This document shows positions 32,558-45,100 of a stretch of 64,000 nt of DNA, one piece after another. The translations under genes were made by a program, and so were the position numbers. Under the pieces are notes generated by a model. It saw nothing but the letters and a program-made list of their open reading frames with translations. It did not search any database and was not told the origin of the DNA. Position 1 is the stretch's first letter. Each line of letters opens with the position of its first letter. Origin of the DNA: Enoplolaimus lenunculus (taxonomy: Eukaryota; Nematoda; Enoplea; Enoplida; Thoracostomopsidae); contig JASANG010000259.1 in the NCBI GenBank assembly GCA_030248215.1, positions 124,001-188,000 of the forward strand. Direction: 5' to 3'.

Positions 32558-33277
32558 AAAGGTGGTAAACCCAAGTCAGTATTGCGTTATAATTGTGCAT
32601 ACGCAACTATATTCATTAATATAGCTTGTGCGTACTCTCTACACATTTAATGTCAATGCCTCAGTTTAGGCTCAGGTAGTAGCCCTTTTATAAGCGTAAG
32701 TCTACACGTAAGCCTAAAGCCTGTTTGACAAATCGTCCACGAGCCATAAGAAATTTTTTTAAACATTCAACTAATATTTTAAGCCTCAGATGGGTCTAAT
32801 GAGTGATTAACGTTTTTAGTATACAAACAGCAATTTTACATTAAAGAAGGCAACAGAAGTATAAGCATATTCGTAAGGCGATGCCTACATCTAAATCCAA
32901 GCCTAGACATATGGATAAGCTTATAACTAAACATTAACCTACGCCTAAATCTTAGCCAAAAATAAATCTATAGCTTTAAAATTACTCCATTGCAGTGCCG
33001 CGGTAAACGGTACGCCTATTAAGGTAACAAGGGTCCAAACAATAAAGCATAATAAAAGATAACTCTGATAAGTACATTACAGGAACTGTATCATAACGAT
33101 GTAACCACACAGGTATTAGCAGCAGTGTTATAATGCCAAACATTGCCATATTTACTATAAACGGGACCCAGACTAAAATGTGTGTGTATAATAGAACCAT
33201 GTTACTGTACCTGATTCATAGAAACCTGAAACATATTACAAAAACGTAGACAACCAGCTTTTTATTGTATACTAAAC

Positions 33278-33473
33278 TGGTCCAGTGTAATGAACAGGGG
33301 CGGAACTGTATTATAAGCTTATTCCTGAGCCTAAACCTAAGCGTAAGCCTAAGCCTAAGCCTAAGCCTAAGCCTAAGCCTAAGCCTAACCGAAGCAAAAA
33401 ATTAGTCTAATGCTTAAGCTTATTCTATTGCAGTCCCACAGAAAAACGTTCCGCCCCTGATCTTTACATGGGG
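33278..33473 (-). mobile_element. TTAGGC-array element (type C) with the longest pure array
   Basis: The ends are GGTCCAGTGTAATGAACAGG and CCCCTGATCTTTACATGGGG. Between 33,344 and 33,388 are about seven consecutive perfect AAGCCT units (TTAGGC on the minus strand), the longest uninterrupted run in the window. Confidence 0.85.
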
Positions 33474-34429
33474 CTTAAATTGTGTGATTTAGATACTGAT
33501 AAAAAGTTGCTACGAATTTGGTATTTTGCACGGAAATATTCTGAATGAGGTTCATTGGCAAGAGTGAAGTTCTTGGTGTCATACTCAAATCGAAGATCCA
33601 GGATGGACCCATTTTAAAAAACCCAAATTCAAAAAATATGTTCATCCAGTGCTATGGTTTATTTTGGAGTCCAAGATTTCACAATAATTGTACACATTTG
33701 TTTAAGCAAATAAGGTGTTTTTTGTAAAAAAAAGCGGTTTTCAACAATACGATATAAAACCTGAAATGTGTTTCGCTCAAATTTAGGCTTAGACTGAGGT
33801 TTAGGTTTAGGCTTAAAACACGCTGTGCTTGACCAAATTTATGCACTGCTAAACTTTCAGCGCTCTGCGCGACGTTTTCCTCATCTGTGGCCAACTTGGA
33901 CTACTAATTTTGAGTTCAGCAGCTGCAATAGTTAGCGAGATTGAAAACCTATTACTAACTGATGATAGTTCCTATACACATTTGAGAATATGGTCTTTTA
34001 ACGCAACGACTATGTGAAACGTAAACGAATATAGTAAACTGACAGCGATTTTCAGGAACAGGATAATATTATTCACCATTGAGTCTGATACAGTTTCGTA
34101 ATGAGTTAATGATAAACGGTATGTGAACTTCGTTAATAGCTGCTAGTTGCAGTGCAATTTATGCACCAATTTAGCTTGCTGTTTGTTTTTATTGCAGTCT
34201 CTGCATTGTGCATATGTACGGAAATGCAATTTGTGCAATATTTTGAGATTTCGGAAAAATGTCTAATCGTTCGTTCTGAAGCCAGTGGTGGCCATATATT
34301 TAACTAATTGGCATATAGTATGGTTATGCACTACACGGTTTGTCGACGCCCTAATTAGAGTACCTAAATGGTTCTTAATAAAATAATATTCAGTAAACAA
34401 CTTGATTACTCAAAATATATATTACGCCA

Positions 34430-34785
34430 GGGCGCAACCGGAGGTGAAAAATACCGGAGCCGGAATCGGAGGTCAACGACCTTGCCGGAGCCGGAGGTGC
34501 GGCGAAATTAGGTAGGTAAAATGATGGTTAATTAGCTAATGTTAGCCAATATCTGCAATATGTGAAGTAGTTTGGTTTCACGCATATTTTCTGTGAAATT
34601 TCGGAAATTCTTCCTGAAAATTGTGACAAAAGTTAAACGAAACGCGCTAAATAGATAAATTTTGCAAAATTATGCAAAATGTTACTACTAAATTACCGGA
34701 ACCACCAGCAAAAATTGTACCGGAGCCGGATGCCGATTTTCTGCCGGAGCCGGAGCTGGAGGCATACCTCCGGTTGTACCCAGAT
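34430..34785. mobile_element. CCGGAG-rich inverted-repeat element
   Basis: AGGGCGCAACCGGAGGTGAA at the left is inverted against CATACCTCCGGTTGTACCC at the right. The outer parts contain microrepeats of CCGGAG and the middle matches the 55,868 copy (GCCAATATCTGCAATATGTG). Confidence 0.75.
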
Positions 34786-34969
34786 ATTACCTATGTTCAG
34801 AAAATATCATTTAACAGTATATTTCTGTCAGCAACTTATTTGAAAATTATTGCATATATAATTGTGTAATCTCTTGATGAGAATGCCAGAAATGAAATAT
34901 GAGGGGTACAAATAACATGGGAAGCTTAAAAATAGTTACCAGTGACGAATCGAATAGCAGAAACGGTGC

Positions 34970-35148
34970 TGTCTGTTGGGCCCCTAGCTAAAGTGGGACC
35001 AGGAAGACGCTTACCGCGCCTTTAATAATTCTGGCCGCTCTTCAAAATTTTCAACCTTGCTTGTAAAGCTGCCGAAAACCCATATATGCCGCCACTCCAG
35101 AAAATTGTGAGCTTCGTCCAGAAAGGTGAGCTGACTACGAGCCTGTTG
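34970..35148. mobile_element. GGCCCGTAGCC-type element, diverged copy
   Basis: CTGTTGGGCCCCTAGCTAAA, TTTTCAACCTTGCTTGTAAA and GGTGAGCTGACTACGAGCCT are in the family order. A similar-ended but distinct element (CAGGGACGTATTTAAGGGG to CTGGCTACTTGCCTGCCG) lies at 35,514-35,694. Confidence 0.5.
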
Positions 35149-36408
35149 TCGGATTTGGCAAATTTGCTTTCGCCTTCAGGCGAAACTTTGACTAAAAGTA
35201 CAGGTTGAAATGCGAAATTTATCAAGCCAGGCACATTTTAAACTGTACAAATATACAAATACTAGCGCAAAAGCTGAAAAACCAGAAACAAACTATATTT
35301 GCTGTAAACAGTCGGTTGATATCAATTTGAAATCGTGACAGAATAATAAAATTGTACAATTTACTCAAAGTACACAAGTTCAATACATTTTCGTTTTAAT
35401 AATCATTTTAAAATTAAAGTATATTTTCTTTTTTCAACTATTAAGTTTACAACCATATATATCATGGTTTACTTTGTCAAAGTTTAGAATGCATAATTCA
35501 TGTTGCCCTACCGCAGGGACGTATTTAAGGGGAGCGATAAAAACAATATATCCCCTCGCAAAATTTTTGGCCAAACAATAAGAAGCATTTTTAACCAGTT
35601 ATAGAATATCCTTTTCGATCCGAGACGACGAATACGTTTCATTTTGAACGGGGATATTCCCTATCTCCTGGCTACTTGCCTGCCGCGAAAAACAAAACCT
35701 CATAAACTATGCAAATGACTCACACACAATGCACACACATATAAAGCAAAGGTTTCTGAAAAAAGAACCAGGAAATCCGGATATACCTATTTATGAACCA
35801 AAAGAAGTAGGGTAATACTCACACTATGACATTGAATAGGTTTATACTTGGTTGGTCAGTTTTCGAAACCTTATTTCCGGTGCCAGATTCGAAACCAAAA
35901 GAAATTAGGTATACGTGGTAGGCACCGGGAGGTTACTTGACTATGATATGTATCTCTATGCTACGACAATGTTCACAAGTTCTTCTCGATTGTTTGGCAA
36001 AACTATAACATTCTGGTTACATTCTTTACTATCAAAAAGATTTAATTCTTAAATTGAAAAGTTTTTAATTCTTTAAATTGAAATGTCAAACAATTTATAT
36101 GGGAATCGACTGTTGAAGTTCAAAAATTATTAAAAGTAAGCGAAACTTTAAATGAATTAATTTGAAAATAAGCAGTTGTTTGCAACCACTAAAAACTTTA
36201 AACATTTGAATTTGACGACAACGAAACTAAGCGACGCAATTCTGGCCTTGTATGGCTTACGTTTAGGATTTGAGACTACATTTATCTGCGATTGTGTCTA
36301 AGTTTTTAAAACATAAACAACCAAATGTAAACCCAATCTGTGCTGAGCTTAATTCCTAAAAATGGCGTAATTTTAAATTATCGTCAGTAGAAAGTGGTCC
36401 GAAAAATT

Positions 36409-36530
36409 GGCCAATGTTACTTTAAGTGGCGTAACAGTAGATTAAGCGTATTCCTAAGCCTAAGCCTAAGCAAAAAATGTAATCTAGAATCTAAATCTAA
36501 TCTTTTATGGGCCCACCAGAAGCCAGCGCC
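36409..36530 (-). mobile_element. Truncated TTAGGC-family element (type B)
   Basis: GGCCAATGTTACTTTAAGTG begins a type B end, followed by CCTAAGCCTAAGCCTAAGC and ATCTAGAATCTAAATCTAAT. The expected second end is replaced by a CACCAGAAGCCAGCGCCGG sequence. Confidence 0.65.
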
Positions 36531-37180
36531 GGATCCTGCAGTTTGAAGTGACAAAAACGTCGCGAGCGAAACGAGCGTGAAACTGAATGTCATTAAGTGC
36601 TAAATGTTTACACAAAATTATGGATTTGACCTTTGATCTCTGTTAGAGGGCTTAGACCGAGGGCGTATTTACTTGAATTTGTCAGTGGATAATCGTAATT
36701 TTGCTTATGAGAAGATAAAGAGTTTGTTTCAAATATTTGGTATGTGAAGGGCAGGAATCCTTAGTTGAGACGAGTTTTGTCCATTTAGGGAGTGGTTGCG
36801 GCGCCAAGCACCGGCACTGTTTAGGATTACTCTCATATGACCTCTGGCTGTGTACAATCGGCAATGAAAATACCTGTATTTGACCTGTGTCCAATGTCAT
36901 CAAAACAAAATATTCATTAAGTTTTTGCCAGGTGATAACCTCTTTGAGGCGTCTAAAGTTATTTATGTAATTATTCTACGATTACCATAGTAACGGTTCT
37001 CTTTGTATACCTTTACTTGTTCTGGTTTACAGGACACAAAAACACATTGTTAGAATATATCCAAACCTTTTTGCTACAGGCACATTAAATTATAACCTTC
37101 GCGAGGCAGTCGGTGGCTTGAAGTTATTGTTCGAAACGGACAAAATCTTTTTATGAGATTCATCTTTTCATCACACGATA

Positions 37181-38816
37181 GCCCATGTACTGAAGAGGAT
37201 CCTCCCAAAATCCGCGGAGAAAATTGGAATTTTGGGAAATTGGGATATTACGCGGAAAATTGGGATTTTGAGAAATTCGAATATTAGCGGGGAAACCGGG
37301 ATTTTGGGCGTAGCCTTTTTCGCTCGGGATTTTAAAAAATTGGGATTTTGAGAAAATGGAACTTTAACCGGAAAATTAGGATTTTCGTAACCTCGAATAT
37401 TATGAGCGAAAATGGGATTTTGGGAAATTGGAATACCCGGGAAATTGGGATTATGGGTACAGCGTTTTTCGCCCGGGTTTTTGGGAAATTGGGATTTTGG
37501 GGAATTCGGATATTACCAGGAAAGTGGAATTTTGGGAAATACGGATATACCGTAAAATTGGGATTTTGGGTACAGCCTTTTTCGCTCGGGGTTTTGGGAA
37601 ATTGGAATTCTAGGAAAATGTTGTTTTACCCGGAAAATTGGGATTTTGGTTAAGTCGGATATTATGCACGAAATTGGGATTTTGGGGGCAGCATTTTTCG
37701 CTCAAGATTTTGGGAAATTGGGATTTGGGGAAATTAGGATATTACCCAAGAAATTGTGATTTAGGGTGCAGCCTTTTCGCTCGGAATTTTGGAAAATTCA
37801 GGTTTTGGGGAATTCGGATATTACCCGGGAAATTGGTACTTTGGGCGCAGCCGTTTTCGCTCGGGATAGTGAGATATTGGGATTTTGGGAAATTGAAATA
37901 TTACGCGGGAAATTAGGATTTTGGGTACAGCTTTTTTCGCTCGGGTTTTTTGGGAAATTGAGATAATGGGAAATTCGGATATTACCCGGGAAATTGGTAT
38001 TCTGGGTGCAGCCTTATTCGCTCGGGACTTTGGAAAATTGTATTTTTGAAAATTCGGATGCTACACGTGAAATTGGTATTTTGGGCCCAACCTTTTTTGC
38101 TCGGGATTTTAGGAAATTGGGATTTTGTCTTAGTTAACTGGGATATTATGCGCGAAATTAGGATTTTGGTTCAGCATTTTTCGCTCGGGATTTTGGGAAA
38201 TTGGGATTTTGCGAAATTCGGATATTAGGCAGGAAATTGGTTTTTTGGGAAATTAGCGACCACAATCTCAATTTTCCTGGTATCTATCCGAATTTCCCAA
38301 AATCCCAATTTCCCAAAGCCGCAAGCGGAACAGGATGCGCCCAAAATACCAATTTCCCGGCAATATCCGAATTTCTCTACATTCCAATTTCCCAGTTGTA
38401 GCAAAATTTCCCCAAATTCCCAATTTCACAATATATCAAGCGTAAAATGCTGCGTCTATAAAAGCAATTTCCAGGGTAATATCCGAGTTTCCTTAACTTC
38501 CAATTTGCCGGTAAATATCCCAATTTCCCAAAATCCCAATTTCCCAAAATCTCAATTTCCCGTTTAATATATGAAGTTCCCAAAATTCCAATTTCCCAAA
38601 TCCCAATTTCCCAAAATCCCGAGCGAAAAAGGCTGCGCCCAAAATCCCAATTTCCCAGGTGATATCCGAATTCACAAAATCCCAATTTTTCAAAATCCCG
38701 AGCGAAAAAGGCTGCGCTCGAAATCCCAACTTCGCGCATATCCGAGATTATCAAAATTTCAATTTCCCGGGTATAATATCCGCGGATTTTGGGAGGGACC
38801 TTTTCAATACATGAGC
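37181..38816. mobile_element. 1.6-kb palindromic element built of satellite-like repeats
   Basis: The ends are inverted: GCCCATGTACTGAAGAGGAT with CCTCCCAAAATCCGCGG at the left, and the complement of CCGCGGATTTTGGGAGGGAC at the right. Between them, GGGAAATTGGGATTTTGGG-type units repeat in direct orientation to about 38,262 and then in the opposite orientation to the end. A longer unit recurs, marked by CAGCCTTTTTCGCTCGGG: about ten times on the left arm and three on the right. The terminal GCCCATGTA resembles the ends of the TTAGGC elements. Open reading frames within it are by-products of the repeat. Confidence 0.8.
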
Positions 38817-39507
38817 CAACTTTATGATACCTAGTTGAAAACACGTAAACCTGTTGCCTGCATTAGTGCAGCCTAGAGCAGTTCTACAGAGTGAAAATAC
38901 CAACCAGTACCTAGGCGTTTGTTCTTAATTATGTGTAAAACCTATCACCAGTTGGAGATAGATCCGGTAACATTCAATCCAGTTGATGCAGACGCTCAAA
39001 ATGCAGCACGTTTTTCGCAAATGGTTGTCACTACGCTGTACCAATTTTGAGTTCAGAAACGGCAACACTAATTGAGTTTGAAAATAAATTTATCAGTAAC
39101 TGATGAAAGTTGCTATCCGGACTTGAAAATATGGGTCCTAAAGGGAGTGTTGTAAAATTTCATTACAATAATTTACGTAGCTAGTAATGTTTAACATTCG
39201 TGCAACTTGCTAAAGTGTATCGCCGACTGAAGAATTAACCTCTAATTCTGTAACATTTCTAAACATTTGTTTTGAGATCATTAGTCCGACGAACCGTTAA
39301 AGACCATTTAGACGTATTTTTTGCTACCAGAGTTGAAGTCGTTTCTATGAGGTATATAAAACGAGACCATATGTAAGGTCTGGACTGGTCAAAACGGGGA
39401 TCTTTGACCGAGCCGAAGTGGGTCTTTTCGGGGTTGTGACTGATTACGTAGCACGATAATACGGATTCATCGTCCCTACGGCTTGTACACACCTTTAACA
39501 CACGGTT

Positions 39508-39757
39508 GTCAGTCTAGGTAGGAATCGGGACTTCAAATCTTTTCATTAAGCAACTGGAAAACCGGTTTACGGGTGCTTTTGAACTAGCGACCTTCTGCCT
39601 GTCAGGCACACGCTGTTACCATTGCGCCACGTAACTTGTCTGTTTAACTGCTTTTCTCGCCGACTACTATGTCGACACATGCTGTCGGGTAGCATACGAT
39701 ACAATGTGCATTGCTTGCATATATGGCATTCGCACTCGGTCAGCATTTCTCACATGA
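39508..39757 (-). repeat. tRNA-like SINE unit 1
   Basis: On the minus strand this carries GTGGCGCAATGGTAACAGCG (A-box region), CCTGACAGGCAGAAGGTCG and a degenerate B box. The layout resembles tRNA-Trp or tRNA-Met. It abuts unit 2 head-to-tail. Confidence 0.65.
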
Positions 39758-40029
39758 TGTCAGTCTAGGTAGGAACCGGGACTTCAGACCTGTTAACTAA
39801 AGCAGCTGGATAAGCGGGTTATGAGTGGTTTCGAACTGACGGTTTCGAACTGACGACTTTCTGCGTGTCAGATAGACGCTGTTACCACTGCGCCACGTAG
39901 CCGGCATCTCCAACTGCTTCTATCGTCGACTATTTTGTCGACCGTACGCTGCCGGCAAGCATACTACACAATGTGCATTGCAGATATATTGTATATGCAC
40001 CGGGACAAGCATGTCACATCCTACATGCC
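39758..40029 (-). repeat. tRNA-like SINE unit 2
   Basis: This is the same order as unit 1: GTCAGTCTAGGTAGGAACCG at one end, tRNA-like segment in the middle (GTGGCGCAGTGGTAACAGCG), and ATGCACCGGGACAAGCATGT near the other end. It has an internal 14-bp repeat (GGTTTCGAACTGAC, then ACTGACGGTTTCGAACTGAC overlap). Confidence 0.65.
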
Positions 40030-40131
40030 CAATATTCAACGAGGTTATGCATTGACCGTCCACACTATTTAAGACTTGATAGCGTGTTCGCAGCGCGGCA
40101 TTTTACCATTGCGCCCACGGCGTTGCCCCCA

Positions 40132-40331
40132 TGTCAGTGTAGGTTGAAACCTGGATTTCAGACCTGAGCTATCAAAGCGGGAATCGAACTCTTAGCCTAC
40201 GAATCCTGAAGCAAACACTATCACTGCGCCACGCAGCTCGCCTGTCAGACTTCTTTTCTCATCGACTATATGTCTGTATTGCTTGCATACATTCGTATGC
40301 ACTAGGACAAGCATGTCTCATATACTTGTAA
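40132..40331 (-). repeat. tRNA-like SINE unit 3, more diverged
   Basis: GTCAGTGTAGGTTGAAACCT begins the unit, GCTGCGTGGCGCAGTGATAG (minus strand) is the A-box region, and ATGCACTAGGACAAGCATGT is near its end. A truncated tRNA-like piece also lies at about 40,090-40,125. Confidence 0.6.
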
Positions 40332-41089
40332 CCGTTTTGATAGTTTTGCTGGCGAGCAATACAAATGCTAAACAAATGATATCAACTCTGGCCCGTTACT
40401 AGCGTTTTACGCTTTTATGCATTTTTGCGAATTTTACCGAGAATAACTCTCGAGCGAGGGTCTGTACGACCGGAAAATATAGATACATGAAAAGTCCAAA
40501 CATCAACTACGCTAGATATGGCCAGAATCTATCAAGCATAGTTCAGGTAACCGGTACGCCAACTCGCCAACGGTCCAAAAATTAATAAATTAAAACAAGT
40601 AATAAAATGTTACACATATGTTACACAGGTCCCGAAATTGTGATTTTTAGTCTTAGAACTGATACAGATATGCTGAAATTGTTCGAAGTGAAATAAGAAT
40701 TGCGAAATTGATGCAAAATCTCAAAAGTTTCGAAGCATCCGCCATTTTTCTTTCACGTTGTCGAAAGACTGGTAAATTTTTGCACGCCTCAGTTGTGTTG
40801 GCAGAAAAATAAAACATTTTTTAACTTTTATACTTCAATATAGGTTTTCCGTTTCCGTTATTTTTACTATCCGTTTACATCATATAAATAGACATATAAG
40901 ATCACGGAAAACATGACATTTTGGAATTGGCACAAGCTTGACAAAAATAGACGATTTTTCAGAAAACGATAAGTGCATTGGGAAGAACGCATAAAGTTTT
41001 GCCGGAAAGAGGGGAAACACAACCTGAAAACATAGTTTTTAACTACTCATAATGTAGTGTAGTATTAACACAGAACCACGGGTAGATTC

Positions 41090-41366
41090 ACATTTTGCAT
41101 GCGGTACGTAGTGTACGCATGTGAGACATGCTTATCCTGGTGCATATGCAATATATGCAATGCGCATTGTATAGTATGCTTCCGGAGCGAATACGGTCGA
41201 CAGATATAGTCGAGGAAAAAGGCAGTTGGAGAGGCGGACTACGTGGCGCAGTGGTAACAGCGTCCACAAAACACGCAGAAGGTCGGTAGTTCGAAACCAC
41301 ATGTAACCTGCCTTTCAACTGCTAGCAAAAAATCTGAAGTCCTGGTTCCTACACAGACTTATCACG
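41090..41366 (+). repeat. tRNA-like SINE unit 4, inverted relative to units 1-3
   Basis: The A-box region CGTGGCGCAGTGGTAACAGC (41,242-41,261) and B box AGTTCGAAACC (41,288-41,298) are on the plus strand. It is the best-kept promoter of the four. Confidence 0.65.
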
Positions 41367-42127
41367 ACACTTACCTAGGAAACCGCATGTTTCAACGAAA
41401 ACGCAAAACCTTAATACATATAACTTTTCTGCATATCGGGACATCAACAATTTAGGTGCTGAGTGTTTTTGACTGCAGTTTATTCAAGATAGCTTTCTCT
41501 GCACCAGCATAGCACCGAATCCACGATTTAACCAAATCCGAATCCAAGCCTTGAATTTAATATTTAGTATTCCAGCAACTCTAGGTTTTTCCCAAATGCA
41601 GTTATTGCATGCCCGACTTCAGTTCTAAGATTTGTGACCTGAAATAGAAATTATTCATTCATATTTGAAGATAATAAGATATATCCATTTAAAATTTCTA
41701 TTCTTTGAAAATATAAACCCATATCGCGGAACATTATTAGATTCGGCTTGTACACAGTGGAATCCAAATCTGAACCCCAATTTTTTCGAATCCGAACTTT
41801 TGTTGCCACTCTGCTTTGAGAATTGAGATTTGTGAATTTAACGTTTTTATGAAATTCAACGATAGAAAGTCAGAAAGGGACAGGCCCATGAGGTTCTTTT
41901 TTTGCATGCTGTGGCGTGTAGTCGTGTGGATGGTGGAAACATGTATAATTGTCATTATTATTATTCCGAATAGAACTTGTATTTAGCTGGGGAAGCTAAG
42001 GTAGTGGTACAGGTTATACCTATATTCTCTATTTGACGATGGCTGTTAAATTTTTACATAATTACAATACTATATAACTCTACATTAGTTTTATTTTCTT
42101 TTAAATCATGTGCATCTTTAATCACAG

Positions 42128-45100
42128 ATGTTACTGTTGAATTTTCGTGTATTGTACATTGCGCGACCTATTGGAACACGGGTATGTGTACGTACAGTAT
42201 ACAAGTCAGCCGGATTTGCCCTACGCGCAAAAGTTAGCAAATGCACAAAAATTTCCACTCAAATTTTCTTTTCATACAACGATCACGTTTCTGTTCTTAG
42301 AAATTCTTATACACAAAGTACATAATGCTGGAAAGTTACCCGGAATACGTACATATTTCTGACATTATAGCTTTAACTATGGATTATTTTCGTTTGTTGT
42401 CTTACCAATAGAAATTCTTTATTTTTGCAACTAAGCTAATGTACGTACGTACAACGATATATAAAATATATAAGTTTATTGTATATACGTATTGTAACAA
42501 ATTATTTGCGTAATATGAATGAACCTGCGTACAGTCAAAAATGTGATTTGCTTTCAGCTGTTGTTAGTGCGAAACCAAAGCATTGCTGCAGTGGATAAGG
42601 AAACAGTGAGAAACCAAAGCATTGCTACAATTGATAAGGAATCAACGTCTTTTCAATCTCGTGAGTCTCATCTCGTTGACCATGTTTTCGTAGTAAACAG
42701 TCGTGCTATAGTATATATAGAACGTGGTTCAGGATATTATATTTTTCAATTCTAAATTATATTTGAGCAAAATTTGTTTGCAGTTCTGTGGAATAGTTTT
42801 GCAAATGCAACGTATAATTTAAATTTTAATCGCGGCAGACAAACTCTGAAAACCAGTAAATAACAGTTCCTAAACAATACTCTGGAAACAACTTTTGTTT
42901 TTCAGTAGTGTCTTCTGACAACTTAAGCGTTCAGGATAAATGCAATAAATTCCTGAAGATTCCACAGGCATGGGTTACAAGTCTTGAAACACTGGAAGAT
43001 AAAAAAGTTGGTCTGATCGATCTTCATCCTACGCTTTTTAGAGCAACTCCTAGGTATGTTGCTTTACACATTACACCTTTCAAGCAGTATTGAATTATTT
43101 TTGCGCAGCAGCTGCGTTACCGAAACTGTTTGTTTCTTACACAGAAAACTAATTCCTGTGTTTTTGTAAGCGTAATTTTCGGTTTTGGATTTTTTTCTTA
43201 TTGCAGGTAACATCCGTATGACTCTCTGTGTATCGCAGATTGTAGGAGTATTAGTAGTAGGCTTTAAAAGGAGCTTGCGTAGCATTGTTTTTGTTTTAAC
43301 CTGTTTCAGACTAGATATTTTGTATCGAAATATCGAATGGCAAGAAAAATACAGAACTATCGTAAGTTTTTTTCTGACGTTAAATCACATGTTATTTTAC
43401 TAAGTATTTCTAATGTAAGAAGTTTGCCTGTTGACAAATATTATTAAATGAGAAATTTTCAGAATGAAAATGAATCAAAACTTGGCTTAACGGCAAAGCG
43501 AAATACTTTTAGTGCGTTATTTTAGGTTTTTTGGCCAACCCAAAAGTGCAAGTTCCTTCTGACATTGTGAATGCTTGTCATCTGAGCACACGGTACTGTT
43601 TTTATTATATCGCGTCACGCGACATTTTGCGTATGGTAATGTAACTATCTTACTGTGCTGCGTTCGAATTCTGGCTAAATTGTGCCGGGATATCTGTAGT
43701 TTCAAGCATTCTGTTAAGTGTCATGACTTGAGTATGTCACGCACGAGTAATATTTAACTTTGGTTTTCAGTCATTTGTCAAAGCTTTGACGCGAGCAGAG
43801 ATGCCAGGTGGAGGCAAAAAGCCGTGGCCTCAAAAAGGTCTTGGGAAAGCTAGACACGGCAGCATTCGTTCACCGATATGGAAGAACGGTATGATTTGTT
43901 TGGTTATCTGTTTGTTCGTTTGTTTATTTTTAGATATTGGAATGTGTTGTTTGACTTGTGCCTTGTAAATTTCTAACTTAAGACCCATAAGCTTAATCAA
44001 CTTGTTTAACATTGCAAATGTTATGCAAAAGAAAACGATTGCCGTTTGCATAAACTTAAATCAGTAATCTTGAGAGCATATTTCAATTAAGGATTATGCT
44101 GTTGTGAAATTTCAGCAACAACTGTTAACATGGGTATTGTGAATGTCCGCATCGGCAAAAATTAATTTCGGGTCACATATTTGCATTTGCATTTGTTTTT
44201 GCGGATATTTTCGCTAGAGAAGTGCGGATTAATCGGTATTAGCATTGGTAATATCGGCAGTTTTCGTGAGTATCGCCATCGGCTCTGCAAAAAATTTCCG
44301 TTTTTGCACATACTTTTGGCACTTGTTTGTGAGTTGGAATGCTATCAAGTTCACTTGTTGACGTATATTAGTTAGTTGTCTCAGGAAACTGTTATTTCTC
44401 TTGCATTTGTGTTTGAAAAATTAATTGAAGTGAACGTTTTCATAAAGTTATAACCGTTAATGGTGATCATCTCAAGTTTTCGCGTTTATAATGATGTCAA
44501 CTTGTAATTCTATTAATTCTTTAAGCATCGTGGATTAAAATTAGAATCGTTATAAGTATCGGCATCGGCATACTTTGAAAATAAGAAAACGCTTTTCGCT
44601 AAACTTTGCCGTCATATTTTTTCAATTTATATGCGATGTAATGTCAGCTATAGGATCTTGACCCTCGATGCCGAAGGGATCTCGCGAATTGTGGAGATTT
44701 TACATTGCACATATACATACTTCTAAGACGTGTTAAGAACTAGTACTATATATTGCTTGTAGGCAATTTGTGTTCAGTTGCTCTTGTATTTTGTATGAGA
44801 GCAAGGGTTAATGTACGATAGCTTTAGCTCCCAAATTGGTTTTCAGGATGCTTGACATGAACCCAGTCATCGTGTTTATTACCACCGCTCTCAAGTCTAA
44901 CTCCCACGAAAGCCGTTATTTAGTAGTTAAAATGTTCCGCATACTTTTGTAAATTTACACAAGAAAACAATAATCCGCGTTAAAGCTTGCTGAGCAGCAG
45001 CTGTGGATTATGCTGACCAACAATAATTTTTCTAAATGGTTCTTACTCATTTTGGCCTGTGAATTGAAACGTGTGAATTCATGGCGATCAAGTTTGAAAG

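Larger units (their letters stand above)
31000..42127. other. Gene-free, repeat-rich stretch between the two gene blocks
   Basis: Apart from the elements listed individually, I see no exon with domain resemblance in either strand. Longer open frames at 37.3-38.8 kb are made of the satellite-like repeat. From 35,700 to 37,180 and from 40,340 to 41,080 there is AT-rich sequence with one CCGTTTCCG-type fragment near 40,840-40,880. Confidence 0.6.

Noticed and set aside
33278-33473. Interstitial telomere or chromosome-end remnant
   Set aside because: The array is short, enclosed by conserved inverted ends, and one of many similar elements; no long array or subtelomere structure is present.
37348-38844. 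Several overlapping open frames of 80-155 codons on both strands
   Set aside because: They are all translations of the GGGAAATTGGGATTTTGGG repeat in different frames and orientations, with no domain.
41237-41312. Functional tRNA-Trp gene
   Set aside because: The A and B boxes fit, but the anticodon arm is disrupted and other units differ; it is treated as a SINE.
42147-42362. Alternative plus-strand open frame overlapping MRPL4 exon 1
   Set aside because: A different frame with no resemblance to L4; the 42,128 frame splices in phase to exon 2.
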